Assembly (NCBI RefSeq): GCF_013205025.1
Contig: NZ_JABMLE010000002.1
Span: 186,001-250,000, forward strand
From: Rathayibacter sp. VKM Ac-2857
Lineage (GTDB): Bacteria; Actinomycetota; Actinomycetes; Actinomycetales; Microbacteriaceae
Reading direction: 5' to 3'
Length of the DNA stretch: 64,000 bases
Shown: positions 40,298-49,058 of the stretch, piece by piece
How positions within the stretch are numbered: position 1 is the first letter of the stretch
Layout: every line of letters begins with the position of its first letter
The notes under the pieces: model-generated
Database searches by the model: none
What the model saw: only the letters and a program-made list of their open reading frames with translations
Told to the model about the DNA's origin: nothing
Made by a program: the position numbers and the translations under genes

Positions 40298-43252
40298 CTA
40301 CTGCTGCCCCTCTGCCGTCAGCGCCCGCTGGAGCGCCTCGGTGAGCTGCTCGTCGGCCGCCGCGAACGCGGTCAGGTCGCCGGCGCGCAGTGCCGTCTCG
40401 CGGGCGGCGAGAGCGGTGCTCGCGTCGCTCAGCGCGGCCTGCAGCTCGGTCTGGTCGCCCGTCGGGGTGCCCGTGCCCGTGTCGCCGGTCCCGGTGTCGC
40501 CGGTCCCCGGGTCCGCGGTGTCGGTCGGCGTCGGGGTCGGTGTGACCACCGTGCCGGTGTCACCCGCGTCCGCTCCCGAGTCGCCGCCGAAGAGGCTGTC
40601 GAGGGCGGCGTCGAGGGTGTCCTCGAAGGCGATGTCGTCACCGAACGCGACGAGGACTTTCTGCAGGAGCGGGAAGCTCGTGTCGCCGTTCGAGCTGACG
40701 TAGATCGGCTGCACGTAGAGCAGACCGCCGCCGACCGGCAGGGTGAGCAGGTTGCCGCGGGTCACGGTGGTGTCGCCGCGCTGCAGCAGCGCGAGCTGGT
40801 TCGCGACCGTCGGATCGGTGTTGAACGCGTTCTGCACCTGCCCGGGCCCGGGGACCGTGTCGTCGCTCGGCAGCTCGAGCAGGCGGAGCGTGCCGTAGCC
40901 GTCGGCCACCGCGCCCTCCGTCGACCCTGCGTCCGAGTCGGCGACCAGGTAGCCGGTGAGCACGTTGCGGCTCGCGGCGCTGCCGGGTGTGCTCGCCGGG
41001 ATGTACGTGGAGTACAGCGAGTAGGACGGCGTCTCGACGTCGGGCGTCTGCAGCGTCAGGTAGTACGGCGGCTGCAGGGTGTCCCCGCCGCCGACCGCCG
41101 CGGCGCTCGCGCCGCCGGAGGTCGGGTCGTTCGGCGTCGACCAGGCGGCCTCGCGGGAGTAGAAGGAGCCCGCATCGGTGACGTGGTAGGTGCCGAGCAC
41201 GGCGCGCTGCACCTTGAAGAGGTCCTCCGGGTAGCGGACGTGGCTGAGCAGCTCGGCCGACATCGCGCTGATCGGCTCGACGGTGCTCGGGAAGATCTTC
41301 TGCCAGGTCTGCAGGATCGGGTCCTCGGTGTCCCAGGCGTAGAGCGTGACGCTGCCGTCGTAGGCGTCGACCGTCGCCTTGACCGAGTTGCGGATGTAGT
41401 TCACGTCGTCGGTCGGGAACTGCTGCTGGGTGTTCGTGTCGGCGATCGCCTGCGAGAGGCTCTGCACCTCCGAGTACGGGTAGTCCGCGGAGGTGGTGTA
41501 GCCGTCGACCACCCAGACGACGCGGCCGTCGACGACGGTCGGGTAGGCGTCCGAGTCGAGCGTCAGGTACGGAGCGACCTTCTGGACGCGCTGCACCGGG
41601 TCGCGGTCGTAGAGGATCTGCGACTGGTCGTTGACGCCGTCCGAGAGGAAGATCTGCTCGGACTGGAACTTGATCGCGTAGACGAGCTTCTTGAAGACGT
41701 TGTCGAGCGAGGGTCCGCCCTCGCCGTCGAAGGTCGTGTAGGTCTGCTGCTCGCCCTCGGTGCCCGACGGGTAGTCGAGCTCGATGTTGCGGTCGCCGGT
41801 GCCGCCGACGATCGAGTAGCCGGGCGAGTTCTCGCCGAAGTAGATCCGCGGCTCGTAGTCGCCGAGGTCGCCGGTCGTCGGGACGCCGGACTCGATGAAG
41901 ACGGGCTCGCCGTCGGCCGAGCGCTGGTTGCCGTAGGCGGCGACCAGGCCGTAGCCGTGGGTGTAGACGAGGGTCTGGTTGTACCAGGTCTGATTGGTGC
42001 CGAGGCCGTTGAGGTTCAGCTCGCGGACGCCGACCACGGCGTCCTGCGTCGAGCCGTCGATCGAGTACCGGTCGACGTCGAGCGCGTTCTGCTGGTCGCC
42101 GAACGAGTAGTACTGGCGGAACTGCTGCAGCTGCGAGAAGGCGTCGGTCACGACGGCCGGGTCGAGGATGCGGATGTTCGCCGTGGTCTCCGCATCGGAG
42201 CGCAGCGCGCCCGGCTCGGCGTCGGTCGTCGCGTCGTAGGGGATGACCTGGACGTCCGAGACGCCGTAGGCCTGCCGCGTCATGTCGATGTTGTCCTGGA
42301 TGTACGGCTGCTCGAGCGTGCGCTCGTTCGGCTCGACCTGGAACTTCTGCACGACCCACGGGTAGAGCGAGCCGACGAGCAGGCTCGCGACGATGAGGAG
42401 CGCCGTGCCGATGACGGGCAGGCGCCAGCGGCCGATGAAGGCCGTGATGATGAAGAGGACGGCGATCAGCGCGGAGATCGCGGCGAGGATCTGCAGGCCG
42501 GGGATCGTCGCGTTGACGGAGGCGTAGGTCGCTCCGGTGATGCGGGCGCCCTGGCGGCTGAGGGTCGCGTACTGGTCGAGCCAGAGGCTGACCGCCTGCA
42601 CGAGCAGGTAGAGCGCCGCGATGATCGCGAGCTGGATCCGCGAGGACTTCGAGATCCGCACCTCGCGGCCGTTGATCCGGATCGCGCCGTAGAGGTAGCC
42701 GGTGGCCAGGGTGGCGAGCGCCGAGATGATGAGGACGGCCGAGGCGAAGCCGACGATGCTCTGGTAGAAGGGCAGCTCGAAGAGGTAGAAGGACGTGTCC
42801 AGGCCGAACAGCGGGTCCGTGTCGCCGGAGGGCGTGCGGTTCCAGAAGGTCAGGCTCGTCTGCCAGCGGGTGGAGGAGGAGACGCCGGCGAAGAGGCCGA
42901 GCACGGACGGGATGCCGAAGGTCGCGAGGCGGCGCAGCGGCTCGACGACCTGCTGGTAGCGGTCGATCTGCGAGTTCAGCTTCGCGTAGACCGGCCGGAG
43001 CCGGTAGGCGAGCGTCAGGCTCACGAAGACGGGGACGGCCATGGCGACGAAGCCGATGACGAAGAGCCCGCCCGCGGCGAACCACTGCGTCGTCAGCACC
43101 GAGAGGAACCCGAGCTGGTCGTACCAGAGGATGTCGGTGTAGAGACCGGCGAAGACGAAGAACGCCACCACCAGCACGGCGACCACCACGACCGTGACGG
43201 CGAGAACGCTCCGTCTCTTGCGCGGGGGGGCTTCGGTTGCTGCAGAACTCAC
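40298..43252 (-). CDS. UPF0182 family large membrane protein
   Basis: A 984-residue protein beginning with a basic cytoplasmic tail and a TM helix, then a series of hydrophobic helices in the first 320 residues with the UPF0182 signature GLYTDILWYDQLGFLSVLT. A long extracellular domain follows (about residues 330-900), then a Thr/Pro/Gly/Asp-rich linker and a helical tail. The family is widespread in actinobacteria; its role is unknown. It starts at GTG 43252, with AAGAGG upstream and TACCAT at 43299-43294 as a -10 candidate. Repeat cluster 5 lies just upstream. Confidence 0.95.
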   Translation of the reverse strand: MSSAATEAPPRKRRSVLAVTVVVVAVLVVAFFVFAGLYTDILWYDQLGFLSVLTTQWFAAGGLFVIGFVAMAVPVFVSLTLAYRLRPVYAKLNSQIDRYQQVVEPLRRLATFGIPSVLGLFAGVSSSTRWQTSLTFWNRTPSGDTDPLFGLDTSFYLFELPFYQSIVGFASAVLIISALATLATGYLYGAIRINGREVRISKSSRIQLAIIAALYLLVQAVSLWLDQYATLSRQGARITGATYASVNATIPGLQILAAISALIAVLFIITAFIGRWRLPVIGTALLIVASLLVGSLYPWVVQKFQVEPNERTLEQPYIQDNIDMTRQAYGVSDVQVIPYDATTDAEPGALRSDAETTANIRILDPAVVTDAFSQLQQFRQYYSFGDQQNALDVDRYSIDGSTQDAVVGVRELNLNGLGTNQTWYNQTLVYTHGYGLVAAYGNQRSADGEPVFIESGVPTTGDLGDYEPRIYFGENSPGYSIVGGTGDRNIELDYPSGTEGEQQTYTTFDGEGGPSLDNVFKKLVYAIKFQSEQIFLSDGVNDQSQILYDRDPVQRVQKVAPYLTLDSDAYPTVVDGRVVWVVDGYTTSADYPYSEVQSLSQAIADTNTQQQFPTDDVNYIRNSVKATVDAYDGSVTLYAWDTEDPILQTWQKIFPSTVEPISAMSAELLSHVRYPEDLFKVQRAVLGTYHVTDAGSFYSREAAWSTPNDPTSGGASAAAVGGGDTLQPPYYLTLQTPDVETPSYSLYSTYIPASTPGSAASRNVLTGYLVADSDAGSTEGAVADGYGTLRLLELPSDDTVPGPGQVQNAFNTDPTVANQLALLQRGDTTVTRGNLLTLPVGGGLLYVQPIYVSSNGDTSFPLLQKVLVAFGDDIAFEDTLDAALDSLFGGDSGADAGDTGTVVTPTPTPTDTADPGTGDTGTGDTGTGTPTGDQTELQAALSDASTALAARETALRAGDLTAFAAADEQLTEALQRALTAEGQQ

Positions 43253-43403
43253 GGATAAGCCTCTTGCTGTAGAGATGTGACGGGAGGCTCCCCATGGTAG
43301 GCGACGACCGCCGGGGGGACCTGAGCGTCGCCCTCAGGGAGCGGGCCGGCGGCTCCGCCCTGAGCGGACAGGCGGTCCGGCGGCCGTCGCTCCTTGCGCC
43401 GGT

Positions 43404-43812
43404 GGATCTCGATACACCCGCTCCGCGGGCTACTCGATCAGCATGAAGGGGACGCGACGCAGGGCACACATGCTGGTCGAGTAGCCCCGCAGGGGCGTAT
43501 CGAGACCCGACGTCATCAGCAGGGCGGGTCTGCAGACTCAGGTGCTGACGCTGGCGGATCTCGATACGCCCGCTCCGCGGGCTACTCGATCAGCATGAAG
43601 GGGACGCGACGCAGGGCACACATGCTGGTCGAGTAGCCCCGCAGGGGCGTATCGAGACCCGCCGTCCTCAGCAGGGCGGGTCTGCAGACTCCTGTTCTCA
43701 CGGTGGTGGATCTCGATACGCCCGCTGCGCGGGCTACTCGATCAGCATGAAGGGGACGCGACGCAGGGCACACATGCTGGTCGAGTAGCCCCGCAGGGGC
43801 GTATCGAGACCC
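43404..43812. repeat. Repeat cluster 5: 152-bp tandem array of the compound palindromic element
   Basis: Arms begin at 43404, 43556 and 43708 (alpha, reversed) and at 43469, 43621 and 43773 (beta, reversed), so every unit repeats at exactly 152 bp. Between alpha and beta lies an identical 23-bp linker (AAGGGGACGCG...GGGCACA); between beta and the next alpha, the spacer with CTGCAG varies. Polarity is opposite to the other clusters. It lies upstream of UPF0182 and beyond the Lon/PDZ gene stop. Confidence 0.95.
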
Positions 43813-43820
43813 GCCCGCCG

Positions 43821-44918
43821 TCAGTCGATCGGGGTCGCGCCGTCGCAGGTCGGCAGGGCGTCCGTGTCGCCCGCGGCGACGCCCTCGAGGGCGGCGAGCG
43901 AGTCGTCGAGGGTCGCGACGCTGAAGACCTGGAGGCCGTCGGGCACGTGGCCGACGACCTCGTTGCAGTTGCCGGCGGGCGCGAGGAAGTACTGCGCTCC
44001 GGCGTCGACCGCGCCGAACATCTTCTGCCGGATGCCGCCGATGGCGCCGACCTCGCCCGCGGCGTCGATGGTGCCGGTGCCGGCGACGGACGCGCCGCCG
44101 TTGAGCGCGCCCTCGGTGAGCTTGTCGATGATCCCGAGCGCGAACATCATTCCGGCGCTCGGCCCGCCGACGTCGTCCAGCTGGATGTCGACCTCGAACG
44201 GGAAGTCGAAGGCGGCCCCGGCGACGATGCCGATCACGGCCGCTCCGTCGTTGACGACCGGGGTGACCTGCACGTCCTGCTCGGCGCCGCCCCGCTCGAC
44301 GGTGAGGGTGACCGGCTGCTGCGTGCCCGAGGCCTGCACGGCGGCGCGGAGGGCTGTGACGTCAGCGACCGGTTCCCCCGCCACGGCGACGATCTCGTCG
44401 CCGGTCTCCAGCGTGCCCGCGGCGGGCGAGTCGTCCGGGATCTGCACGACCGAGACGCGCTGGCCGACCGGGTAGCCGAGCTCGGTCAGCGCCGCGGCGA
44501 TCGCCTCCTGCTGCGAGTCGGTCATCTCGGCCTGGTTCGCCTGGTCGCGCTCCTCGACCGTGGAGGACGGCGGGAAGATCTGCGCGACAGGAACGACGGC
44601 CTTGGTGCGGTCGAACCACGCGGTGGCGACCTCGATCCAGGTCGGGAGACTCTGCGGGTTGCCGACCACCGAGACGGTCAGCATGTCGAGCGTGCCCTCG
44701 GTGGGATAGGTCGTCTCATCCGGGATGGAGATCAGCGGCACGTCCTCGCCGCTCGTGCCGAGGGTGTCGAAGACGGGGCCCGGCTGCTCGATCACGTACG
44801 GGGCCGGAGTGACGCCGAGACCCACGACGAGCGCGACGCCGGAGAAGAGGACCGCGGGCCCGACCCAGGCGCGCCGGCCGCGCGGGGAGGAGGGGCGCGG
44901 GTCGACGGAGAACAGCAA
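43821..44918 (-). CDS. PDZ and Lon-type (S16) protease domain protein, YlbL family
   Basis: A 365-residue protein with an N-terminal signal-anchor (VLFSGVALVVGLGVTPAPYVI), a PDZ domain near residues 165-215 (GTLETGDEIVAVAGEPVAD) and a C-terminal S16 peptidase domain. The catalytic Ser is in DVGGPSAGMMFALG and the Lys in GAIGGIRQKMFGAVDAG, the Ser-Lys dyad of Lon. The protein would act outside the membrane. The start is TTG at 44918, with AGAGG upstream. Its stop lies 9 bp from repeat cluster 5. It is divergent from the metalloprotease gene. Confidence 0.93.
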   Translation of the reverse strand: MLFSVDPRPSSPRGRRAWVGPAVLFSGVALVVGLGVTPAPYVIEQPGPVFDTLGTSGEDVPLISIPDETTYPTEGTLDMLTVSVVGNPQSLPTWIEVATAWFDRTKAVVPVAQIFPPSSTVEERDQANQAEMTDSQQEAIAAALTELGYPVGQRVSVVQIPDDSPAAGTLETGDEIVAVAGEPVADVTALRAAVQASGTQQPVTLTVERGGAEQDVQVTPVVNDGAAVIGIVAGAAFDFPFEVDIQLDDVGGPSAGMMFALGIIDKLTEGALNGGASVAGTGTIDAAGEVGAIGGIRQKMFGAVDAGAQYFLAPAGNCNEVVGHVPDGLQVFSVATLDDSLAALEGVAAGDTDALPTCDGATPID

Positions 44919-45042
44919 GCGGGGGCCTCTCTGGGGACGTGCGGGGCGGCGGCGCCGGCGTGTTCGCGGCGGGCGGAAGCGGGTCGGGGCCGGGCGGTCG
45001 ACTTCACGTCGTGGCCCCGGACGCTCGGGCTAACGTAGCTTG

Positions 45043-45059
45043 CACGACTGGGAGTCGTG
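45043..45059 (+). promoter_or_regulatory. Hairpin operator or leader element upstream of the metalloprotease gene
   Basis: CACGACT-GGG-AGTCGTG is a perfect 7-bp inverted repeat just downstream of TAACGT (45031-45036), which may be a -10 box. It would lie at the 5' end of the mRNA. Confidence 0.4.
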
Positions 45060-45125
45060 TCACGATCCGTCGCCCGAACCGGGTGTGCTGAGGCCGGCTC
45101 CACGCGACGAGAGAGGGCTCTCCGA

Positions 45126-46547
45126 ATGGCCGAAGGCGACAACGCGGACCGACCGGGCGGCGGCTCCGAGGACGAGTTCCGCGACATGCTCCGGCAGTTC
45201 CTCTCGGGGAACGGCCCGATCGACCCGAGCCAGCTCGCGGGCGCCGCCGGGCTGCCCAACGATCCGGTCGCGCTGCAGAACCTGCTCTCGCAGCTGCAGA
45301 GCGCGATGCAGCAGTCGGGCGGCGGGATCAACTGGTCGCTCGCGCTCGAGCAGGCCAAGCAGCTGGCGCGCGCCGAGTCCGTGCCGGTCACCGACGCCGT
45401 CCGCGCGCCGCTCGACGGCGCCTTCGGCGTCGCGGCGCTCTGGCTCGACGAGGTCGCCTATGTCTCCGAGCTGAGCCGCCCACCGCGCACGATCAGCCGG
45501 CTCGAGTGGATCGCGCTCACCATGCCGGTCTGGACGCAGCTCGCCGAGCCGGTCGCGCTCAGCATCTCCGACGCGCTCACCGGAGTGATGCGCGACCAGG
45601 CCCCGGAGGAGATGAAGGCGATGATCGCCGGCGCCGAGGACATGATGCGCGGCATCGGCGGCACCCTCTTCGCCCTCCAGCTCGGCCAGGTCGTCGGCCA
45701 GCTCGCCTCCGAGGTCGTCTCGGGCGGCGACATCGGCATCCCGCTGCTCGAGGAGAACGACGCGGCGATCCTGCCGCAGAACGTCGCCGCGTTCGGCGAG
45801 GGCCTCGACATCCCGATCGATCAGGTGCAGATCTACCTCGCGGTGCGCGAGCTCGCCCACGCGCGGCTCTTCCGGCACGGCAAGTGGGTCCGCCTCGCCC
45901 TGATCTCGCAGATCACCGACTTCGCCCGCGGCATCACGATCGACACCACCCGCCTCGAGGAGCTGGCCGAGAACTTCGACCCGTCGAACCCCGAGGAGCT
46001 GCGCGACGCGATGACCTCCGGCGCGCTGATCCCGCCGAAGACCGAGGAGCAGCTCGCCGCGCACGGCCGCCTCGAGACGATGCTCGCGCTGATCGAGGGC
46101 TGGGTCGACGTCGTCACCGCTGCGGCGACCACCCGTCTGCCCAGCGCCGGCGCCATCGCCGAGACCGTCCGCCGCCGTCGTGCGTCGGGCGGCCCGGCCG
46201 AGTCGGCCTTCGCCACGCTCGTCGGCCTGGAGCTGCGGCCGCGCCGCCTCCGCGAGGCCGCCGCGATGTGGCAGGCCGTGACCGACGCGGTGGGACCGGA
46301 GGCGCGCGATGCGCTCTGGTCGCACCCCGACGTCCTCCCCGGCTCGGACGATCTCGACGACCCATCGGCCCTCGTCGCGCGTCTGAGCGCCGAGGCCCGC
46401 GGCGAGACCCCGGAGCCCGACGAGATGGACCGCGCGCTCGAGGAGCTGCTGAACGGCACGACGCCCGCGGCGCCGGAGGGCGACGCGCCCGACGGCGGCC
46501 GCCCGGACGACGACAGCACCCCGCCCACCGGCGACCGCCCGGTCTGA
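45126..46547 (+). CDS. Zinc-dependent metalloprotease-like protein (DUF2342 family)
   Basis: A 473-residue cytoplasmic protein of the actinobacterial DUF2342/putative hydrolase family. The signature is in the central region: QIYLAVRELAHARLFRHGKWV, with the E-L-A-H core of the presumed metal site; the first His of a classic HExxH is Arg here, as in many members. The N-terminal 60 residues are a polar tail with helices, and the C-terminus is disordered and acidic. The biological role is not established. The ATG at 45126 begins MAEGDNAD. Confidence 0.9.
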   Translation: MAEGDNADRPGGGSEDEFRDMLRQFLSGNGPIDPSQLAGAAGLPNDPVALQNLLSQLQSAMQQSGGGINWSLALEQAKQLARAESVPVTDAVRAPLDGAFGVAALWLDEVAYVSELSRPPRTISRLEWIALTMPVWTQLAEPVALSISDALTGVMRDQAPEEMKAMIAGAEDMMRGIGGTLFALQLGQVVGQLASEVVSGGDIGIPLLEENDAAILPQNVAAFGEGLDIPIDQVQIYLAVRELAHARLFRHGKWVRLALISQITDFARGITIDTTRLEELAENFDPSNPEELRDAMTSGALIPPKTEEQLAAHGRLETMLALIEGWVDVVTAAATTRLPSAGAIAETVRRRRASGGPAESAFATLVGLELRPRRLREAAAMWQAVTDAVGPEARDALWSHPDVLPGSDDLDDPSALVARLSAEARGETPEPDEMDRALEELLNGTTPAAPEGDAPDGGRPDDDSTPPTGDRPV

Positions 46548-46621
46548 CCCCGGCGCGGGAGGCGTCCACGACCTGTGGACAACTCCCGCGGCGCCCGGCC
46601 GCTCTCGGCCATGATCTCCCG

Positions 46622-47425
46622 ATGGTCCTCCGGCTCGATCCCCGCTTCCCCCTCCTCTGGCGCTCCGCGACCGCGATGCAGATCGGGCTCGACCACCCGC
46701 AGGTGGTGCTCGAGGGCGTCGGCTACGCCGAGGAGCTGCTGCTGCACGCCCTGCGGATCGGGACGAGCGCGGGCACGGCGCGGCTGATCGCGACGCGCGC
46801 CGGCGCCTCGGACGCGCGCGTGGACGAGCTGCTCGCGGAGCTGCGTCCCGTGCTCGTGCGCAGGATCGATCCGGGCCCGCCGCCGGCCCCGAGGGTCGTC
46901 GTCGAGGGCGTCGGCTCGGCGGCGGACACCCTGCGCGGCCTGCTCCGCGGCGAGGGCTGCGAGCTCGTCGGCGACGACGCGCTGCCGGAGCTCGCGGTGC
47001 TCGTCGCGGACTTCGCGGTCGCCCCGGCGCGCGCCGCGCACTGGCTCTCGAGCGATGTCCCGCACCTGTCGGTGGTCTTCGGTGACGAGGCCGTGCGCAT
47101 CGGCCCGCTCGTCGAGCCCGGCGCCGGACCCTGCCTGCACTGCGACTACCGCGACCGGATCGACCTCGACCCGGACTGGCCGCGGCTGGTGATCCAGGTG
47201 CTCGGCGCGACCGCGTCCACCCGCACCGCGCTCTCGAGCGCCGCGATCGCGGTCGCGGCGGCCGACGCCGCGCTCCGGCGCCTGCACGCCGGCTGGACCG
47301 GGCTCCGCGCGGTCGTCCGCACCTACTCCGACGCCTCCGGCGCGTTCAGCGAGCGCCGGCTGGAGCCGCACCGCGAGTGCGCGTGCCGATCTCTGCGAGG
47401 AAGCGCGACGGCTCCCGCCGCGTGA
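46622..47425 (+). CDS. ThiF/TOMM C-protein-like (leader-peptide-binding type) protein
   Basis: A 267-residue protein with a winged-helix-like N-terminus (PRFPLLWRSATAMQIGLDHP and EELLLHALRIG), similar to the leader-binding N-terminus of azoline cyclodehydratase C proteins, and an E1-like region with paired cysteines: GPCLHCDYRD and HRECACRSL (CxxC and CxC, a likely zinc site). The ATP-binding glycine loop of ThiF is weak (VVVEGVGSAA). No other TOMM biosynthesis gene is nearby, so a RiPP role is unsupported. CATGAT six bases upstream of the ATG may be a -10. Its 3' end overlaps the helicase gene tail by 80 bp. Confidence 0.7.
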   Translation: MVLRLDPRFPLLWRSATAMQIGLDHPQVVLEGVGYAEELLLHALRIGTSAGTARLIATRAGASDARVDELLAELRPVLVRRIDPGPPPAPRVVVEGVGSAADTLRGLLRGEGCELVGDDALPELAVLVADFAVAPARAAHWLSSDVPHLSVVFGDEAVRIGPLVEPGAGPCLHCDYRDRIDLDPDWPRLVIQVLGATASTRTALSSAAIAVAAADAALRRLHAGWTGLRAVVRTYSDASGAFSERRLEPHRECACRSLRGSATAPAA

Positions 47426-49058
47426 CCCGGCCGACGGTCGACTGCGACCAGGAGAGCCGCAGGCGCTGCCGCGCGCGGGTGATGCCGACGTAGAGCAGCC
47501 GGCGCTCCTCGTCGATCGCCTCGAGGCCGCTCGCGTAGGAGATCGGCAGCAGGCCCTCGGTCAGCCCCATCAGGTGCACCGACTCCCACTCGAGACCCTT
47601 GGCGGAGTGGAAGGTGGCCAGCGTGACGGCCGCGCGGTCCGGCTCGTGGTGCACCTGCTGGCGGGCGAGGAGGTCGTCGGTGAACTGCTTGAAGCTCCAG
47701 CCGGCGGGCGCCTCGTCGACGAGCCGGGCGAGCGTGTCCAGCGACTCCCAGCGCTCGCGCACGGCACCCGGCGCCGACGGCGGCTCGGCGCTCCAGCCGA
47801 GCGAGCGCAGGACATCGCTGACCGACTTGAACAGCGGCTCGCCGGAGATGGAGACCGACGCCGCGCGCAGCTGCATCACCGCCTGCTTCACCTCGGGCAG
47901 GTCGAAGAAGCGCTTGCCGCCGCGCAGGTGCGCCGCGACGCCGCGCTCGTGCAGCGCGCGCTCGAGGATCGCCGACTGCGAGTTGGTGCGGAAGAGGATG
48001 GCAATGGCGGAGGGGCGCACGCCCGCCTCGATGTCGGCGGCGACGCGGGCCGCCACTCCCCTGGCCTCCGCGACGTCGTCGGGGTAGGCGTCGATCGCGG
48101 GCTCAGGGCTCTCCACTGCGGCCGGGGCGCTCGCGACCGAGTGCAGCACCAGCGCGCCGGGCCGGCCGCGCATCAGCCGGTTCGCGGTCTGCACGATCGG
48201 CGGTGCCGAGCGGTAGTTCTCCTCGAGCCGGACGACCGTCGCGGCCGGCCAGCGCGAGCCGAAGTCGAGCAGGTAGTCGGCGCGGGCGCCGGCGAAGGAG
48301 TAGATGGTCTGGCTCGCGTCGCCGACCACGCAGAGGTCGCTGCGGTCGCCGAGCCAGAGCTCGAGCAGCCGCTGCTGGAGCGGGTTGACGTCCTGGTACT
48401 CGTCGACGACGAAGAAGCGGTACTGCTCCCGCACCTGCATCGCCATCGCCGGCTCGGACTCGAGCATGCCCGCGGTGACGAGGAGGACGTCCTCGAAGTC
48501 GATCTGGCGGCGCTGGTCCTTCAGCCCCTCGTACTCGTCGACCATCGCGACGGTCTGCTCGAGGGTCAGCCGGCCCGGCAGAGCCCGGGTCCGCGCGGCG
48601 ACGGCGTACTGCTCGAGCGAGAGGGCGGACACCTTCCGCCACTCGATCTCGGCCGAGAGGTCGCGCAGGGTCGCGGTGTCCAGCTTCAGCCGGAGGCGCT
48701 CCGCCGCGTGGCCGAGCAGCCGCGCCTTGCCGTCGAGCAGCTGCGGCATCGTGCCGCCGACGAGCTGCGGCCAGAAGAAGCCGAGCTGCGAGAGCGCGGC
48801 GGCGTGGAACGTCCGGGCCATGACGCCGCCCGCCCCCAGCACGCGCAGCCGGGAGCGCAGCTCGGCGGCCGAGCGGCTGGTGAAGGTGAGCGCCATCACG
48901 CGGGCCGGCGTGTACACGCCGGTCGCGACGCCGTGCGCGATCCGGTGGGTGATGGTCCGCGTCTTGCCGGTGCCGGCGCCGGCCAGCACGCAGACCGGGC
49001 CGAGCAGCGCCTCCGCCGCCTCGCGCTGACCCTCGTCGAGTCCGTCGAGCAGGGTCAC
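47346..49058 (-). CDS. UvrD2-like superfamily I DNA helicase (without HRDC domain)
   Basis: A 570-residue SF1A helicase: Q-motif EGQREAAEALLGP, Walker A LAGAGTGKTRTI, DExx box FFVVDEYQDVNPLQQ, motif III GDASQTIYSF, motif IV RLEENYRSAPPI, motif V ATFHSAKGLEWESV and motif VI YVGITRARQRL. Mycobacterial UvrD2 has a C-terminal HRDC domain; here the protein ends soon after motif VI. It unwinds 3'-tailed DNA. GTG 49058 overlaps the NudC stop by 4 bp, so they are coupled. Its tail overlaps the ThiF-like gene on the other strand. Confidence 0.93.
   Translation of the reverse strand: MTLLDGLDEGQREAAEALLGPVCVLAGAGTGKTRTITHRIAHGVATGVYTPARVMALTFTSRSAAELRSRLRVLGAGGVMARTFHAAALSQLGFFWPQLVGGTMPQLLDGKARLLGHAAERLRLKLDTATLRDLSAEIEWRKVSALSLEQYAVAARTRALPGRLTLEQTVAMVDEYEGLKDQRRQIDFEDVLLVTAGMLESEPAMAMQVREQYRFFVVDEYQDVNPLQQRLLELWLGDRSDLCVVGDASQTIYSFAGARADYLLDFGSRWPAATVVRLEENYRSAPPIVQTANRLMRGRPGALVLHSVASAPAAVESPEPAIDAYPDDVAEARGVAARVAADIEAGVRPSAIAILFRTNSQSAILERALHERGVAAHLRGGKRFFDLPEVKQAVMQLRAASVSISGEPLFKSVSDVLRSLGWSAEPPSAPGAVRERWESLDTLARLVDEAPAGWSFKQFTDDLLARQQVHHEPDRAAVTLATFHSAKGLEWESVHLMGLTEGLLPISYASGLEAIDEERRLLYVGITRARQRLRLSWSQSTVGRVTRREPSRFLAEIGTRTRGAAPAGAR

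Noticed and set aside
43404..43812. CRISPR array
   Set aside because: The units are 152 bp, internally palindromic, and the intervening spacers are conserved, not unique; no cas gene is present.
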